Assembly (NCBI GenBank): GCA_964493245.1
Contig: CAZBNB010000007.1
Span: 33,620 to 97,619 of the forward strand
From: CAZBNB01 sp964493245
Lineage (GTDB): Bacteria; Pseudomonadota; Gammaproteobacteria; Legionellales; Legionellaceae
DNA: 64,000 nucleotides
Direction of reading: 5' to 3'
A model generated the notes under the pieces. The model made no database searches. It was not told the DNA's origin and saw only the letters and a program-made list of their open reading frames with translations. Positions 63,468 to 64,000 of this stretch are shown here, piece after piece. Both the position numbers and the translations under genes were made by a program. Positions within the stretch are counted from its first letter, which is position 1; each line of letters starts with the position of its first letter.

Positions 63468-63631
63468 TAGGTCTGTTGACATTTCATCTTAAGAGGCCCT
63501 ACGTCCCGCGACTTGTTCGCGAGATCCAGAAATCTTGCTTAACAAACAAGCTTTACGTGTCAACATAGATCGAAATGGACCCCGCGAACAAGTCGCGGGG
63601 CGTAAGGCATATGAAATGTCAACAGCCCCTA
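63468..63631. repeat. Family G MITE, copy 2, with the shared hairpin module
   Basis: 164 bp; ends TAGGTCTGTTGACATTTCAT and ATGAAATGTCAACAGCCCCT. Inside, CCCTACGTCCCGCGACTTGT (then TCGCGAGATCCAG) faces GGACCCCGCGAACAAGTCGC then GGGGCGTAAG, the hairpin module also seen in families B and E. Non-coding. Confidence 0.8.
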
Positions 63632-63675
63632 AACTGCGGAATTTAAACATTTCTTAAGGAAAATTACTATATCGA

Positions 63676-63891
63676 TTAATAAATCATTCGACCGGGTTCG
63701 GTACATATATTGCCCGAATTACATTGAGTACCCTCTGGCGCGTCGCTACAAGGCACACATTCACTAGGACAGCAATCCGGCATCTTATCTCGAGTCTTGC
63801 AACAACAATTATTTCCACAGTTATTCGCATAGGCATGGAATGATGTGAGCAACGAAAATGCGATCAAACTGATTGCAAAAATATTTTTCAT
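63676..63891 (-). CDS. Small secreted cysteine-rich protein (10 Cys)
   Basis: 71 residues. Signal peptide MKNIFAISLIAFSLLTSFHA followed by YA|NN-type cleavage, then about 49 residues with ten Cys (NNCGNNCCCKT; DCCPSECVPCSD; QCNSGNIC). The spacing suggests several disulfides or metal binding. Unrecognised; third protein of this kind in the window. Confidence 0.6.
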   Translation of the reverse strand: MKNIFAISLIAFSLLTSFHAYANNCGNNCCCKTRDKMPDCCPSECVPCSDAPEGTQCNSGNICTEPGRMIY

Positions 63892-63947
63892 GTTATGACT
63901 CTAAAGTATAAGTTAAGAAAAATTATATTATCCTACCTATTAGGACG

Positions 63948-64000
63948 TGTCATCAATTAGTATTTTCGACCTAAAACCGAGCTAATTTGCGCAAATTTTA
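63948..64000 (+). repeat. Diverged family G-related end, cut by the window
   Basis: TTAGGACGTGTCATCAATTA followed by CGACCTAAAACCGAGCTAATTTGCGCAAATTTTA, the latter matching GTCAAAAATCAAGATAATTTCGCGCAAATTTTA in copy 1 (44249-44280 region). The other end lies beyond the window. Confidence 0.5.

Noticed and set aside
63329..63568. 79-codon forward frame antisense to the GT4 gene
   Set aside because: It lies mostly antisense to a clear glycosyltransferase and ends in translated family G repeat.
1..64000. CRISPR array
   Set aside because: The repeats found are dispersed single elements with TIRs and target duplications; there is no regular direct repeat/spacer pattern.
1..64000. Prophage or complete insertion sequence
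   Set aside because: No phage structural, integrase or transposase gene is recognisable; mobile DNA is limited to non-coding MITE-like units and one nuclease relic.

Overview
The window is chromosomal DNA from a gammaproteobacterium of the order Legionellales (a Coxiella/Berkiella/Aquicella-like lineage; I cannot fix the genus). The decisive evidence is a region-I type Dot/Icm (type IVB) secretion cluster, dotD-dotC-dotB / dotA-icmV / icmW-icmX at 12.4-20.5 kb. Gammaproteobacterial housekeeping synteny (thrS-infC-rpmI-rplT-pheST-ihfA, rplM-rpsI-petABC-sspAB, tsaE-ami-mutL-miaA, rpsO-pnp, rpoH-ftsXEY-rsmD), low-to-moderate GC by eye, and several proteins that look like effectors fit the same picture. 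The organism is therefore probably host-associated, for example with amoebae or another eukaryote.

Layout. 0-1.3 kb: efp (partial) divergent from epmB, which modifies EF-P. 1.3-5.6 kb: an accessory stretch crowded with short palindromic mobile elements, carrying a multi-hydrophobic protein, a secreted M14-like predicted zinc hydrolase, a small membrane protein, a GIY-YIG nuclease relic and a coiled-coil protein. 5.6-7.6 kb: low-affinity phosphate uptake (DUF47-pit). 7.6-12.4 kb: thioesterase, rpoH, ftsX-ftsE-ftsY, rsmD. 12.4-20.5 kb: Dot/Icm genes. 20.5-26.3 kb: heptosyltransferase and the tsaE-ami-mutL-miaA operon. 26.5-31.6 kb: sspBA, cytochrome bc1, S9/L13, a ferredoxin and ihfA. 31.9-38.8 kb: pheT, pheS, rplT, rpmI, infC, thrS and tRNA-Val. 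39-43 kb: an outer membrane barrel protein, a XRE regulator with a palindromic candidate operator, an EamA exporter bracketed by two copies of one MITE, and an HdeD-like protein. 43-54 kb: ppa, yhbY, pspC, hinT, folE, pnp, rpsO, orphan parB, dacB, cbpMA and dciA. 54-63.9 kb: lpxC, algC and dut, then an island with two Cys-rich secreted peptides and an 858-residue effector candidate, then coaBC, radC, a GT4 glycosyltransferase and a third Cys-rich peptide.

The most unusual layer is repetitive. At least four families of MITE-like elements lie between genes, and no transposase gene is present. Family A is 123 bp and four full copies each have a perfect 5-bp target duplication. Family B is 173-174 bp with perfect 10-bp target duplications. 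Family C is about 170 bp. Family G is about 163 bp with ends starting TAGGG(G/T)CTGTTGACA. A common hairpin module (CTACGT-hairpin-ATCCAG) recurs inside families B and G and also flanks the GIY-YIG relic. Family A has inserted between pheT and ihfA in an otherwise ancestral operon.

Limits: all function calls come from reading motifs, lengths and gene order; no database search was possible. Effector status is inference from context and C-terminal features only.
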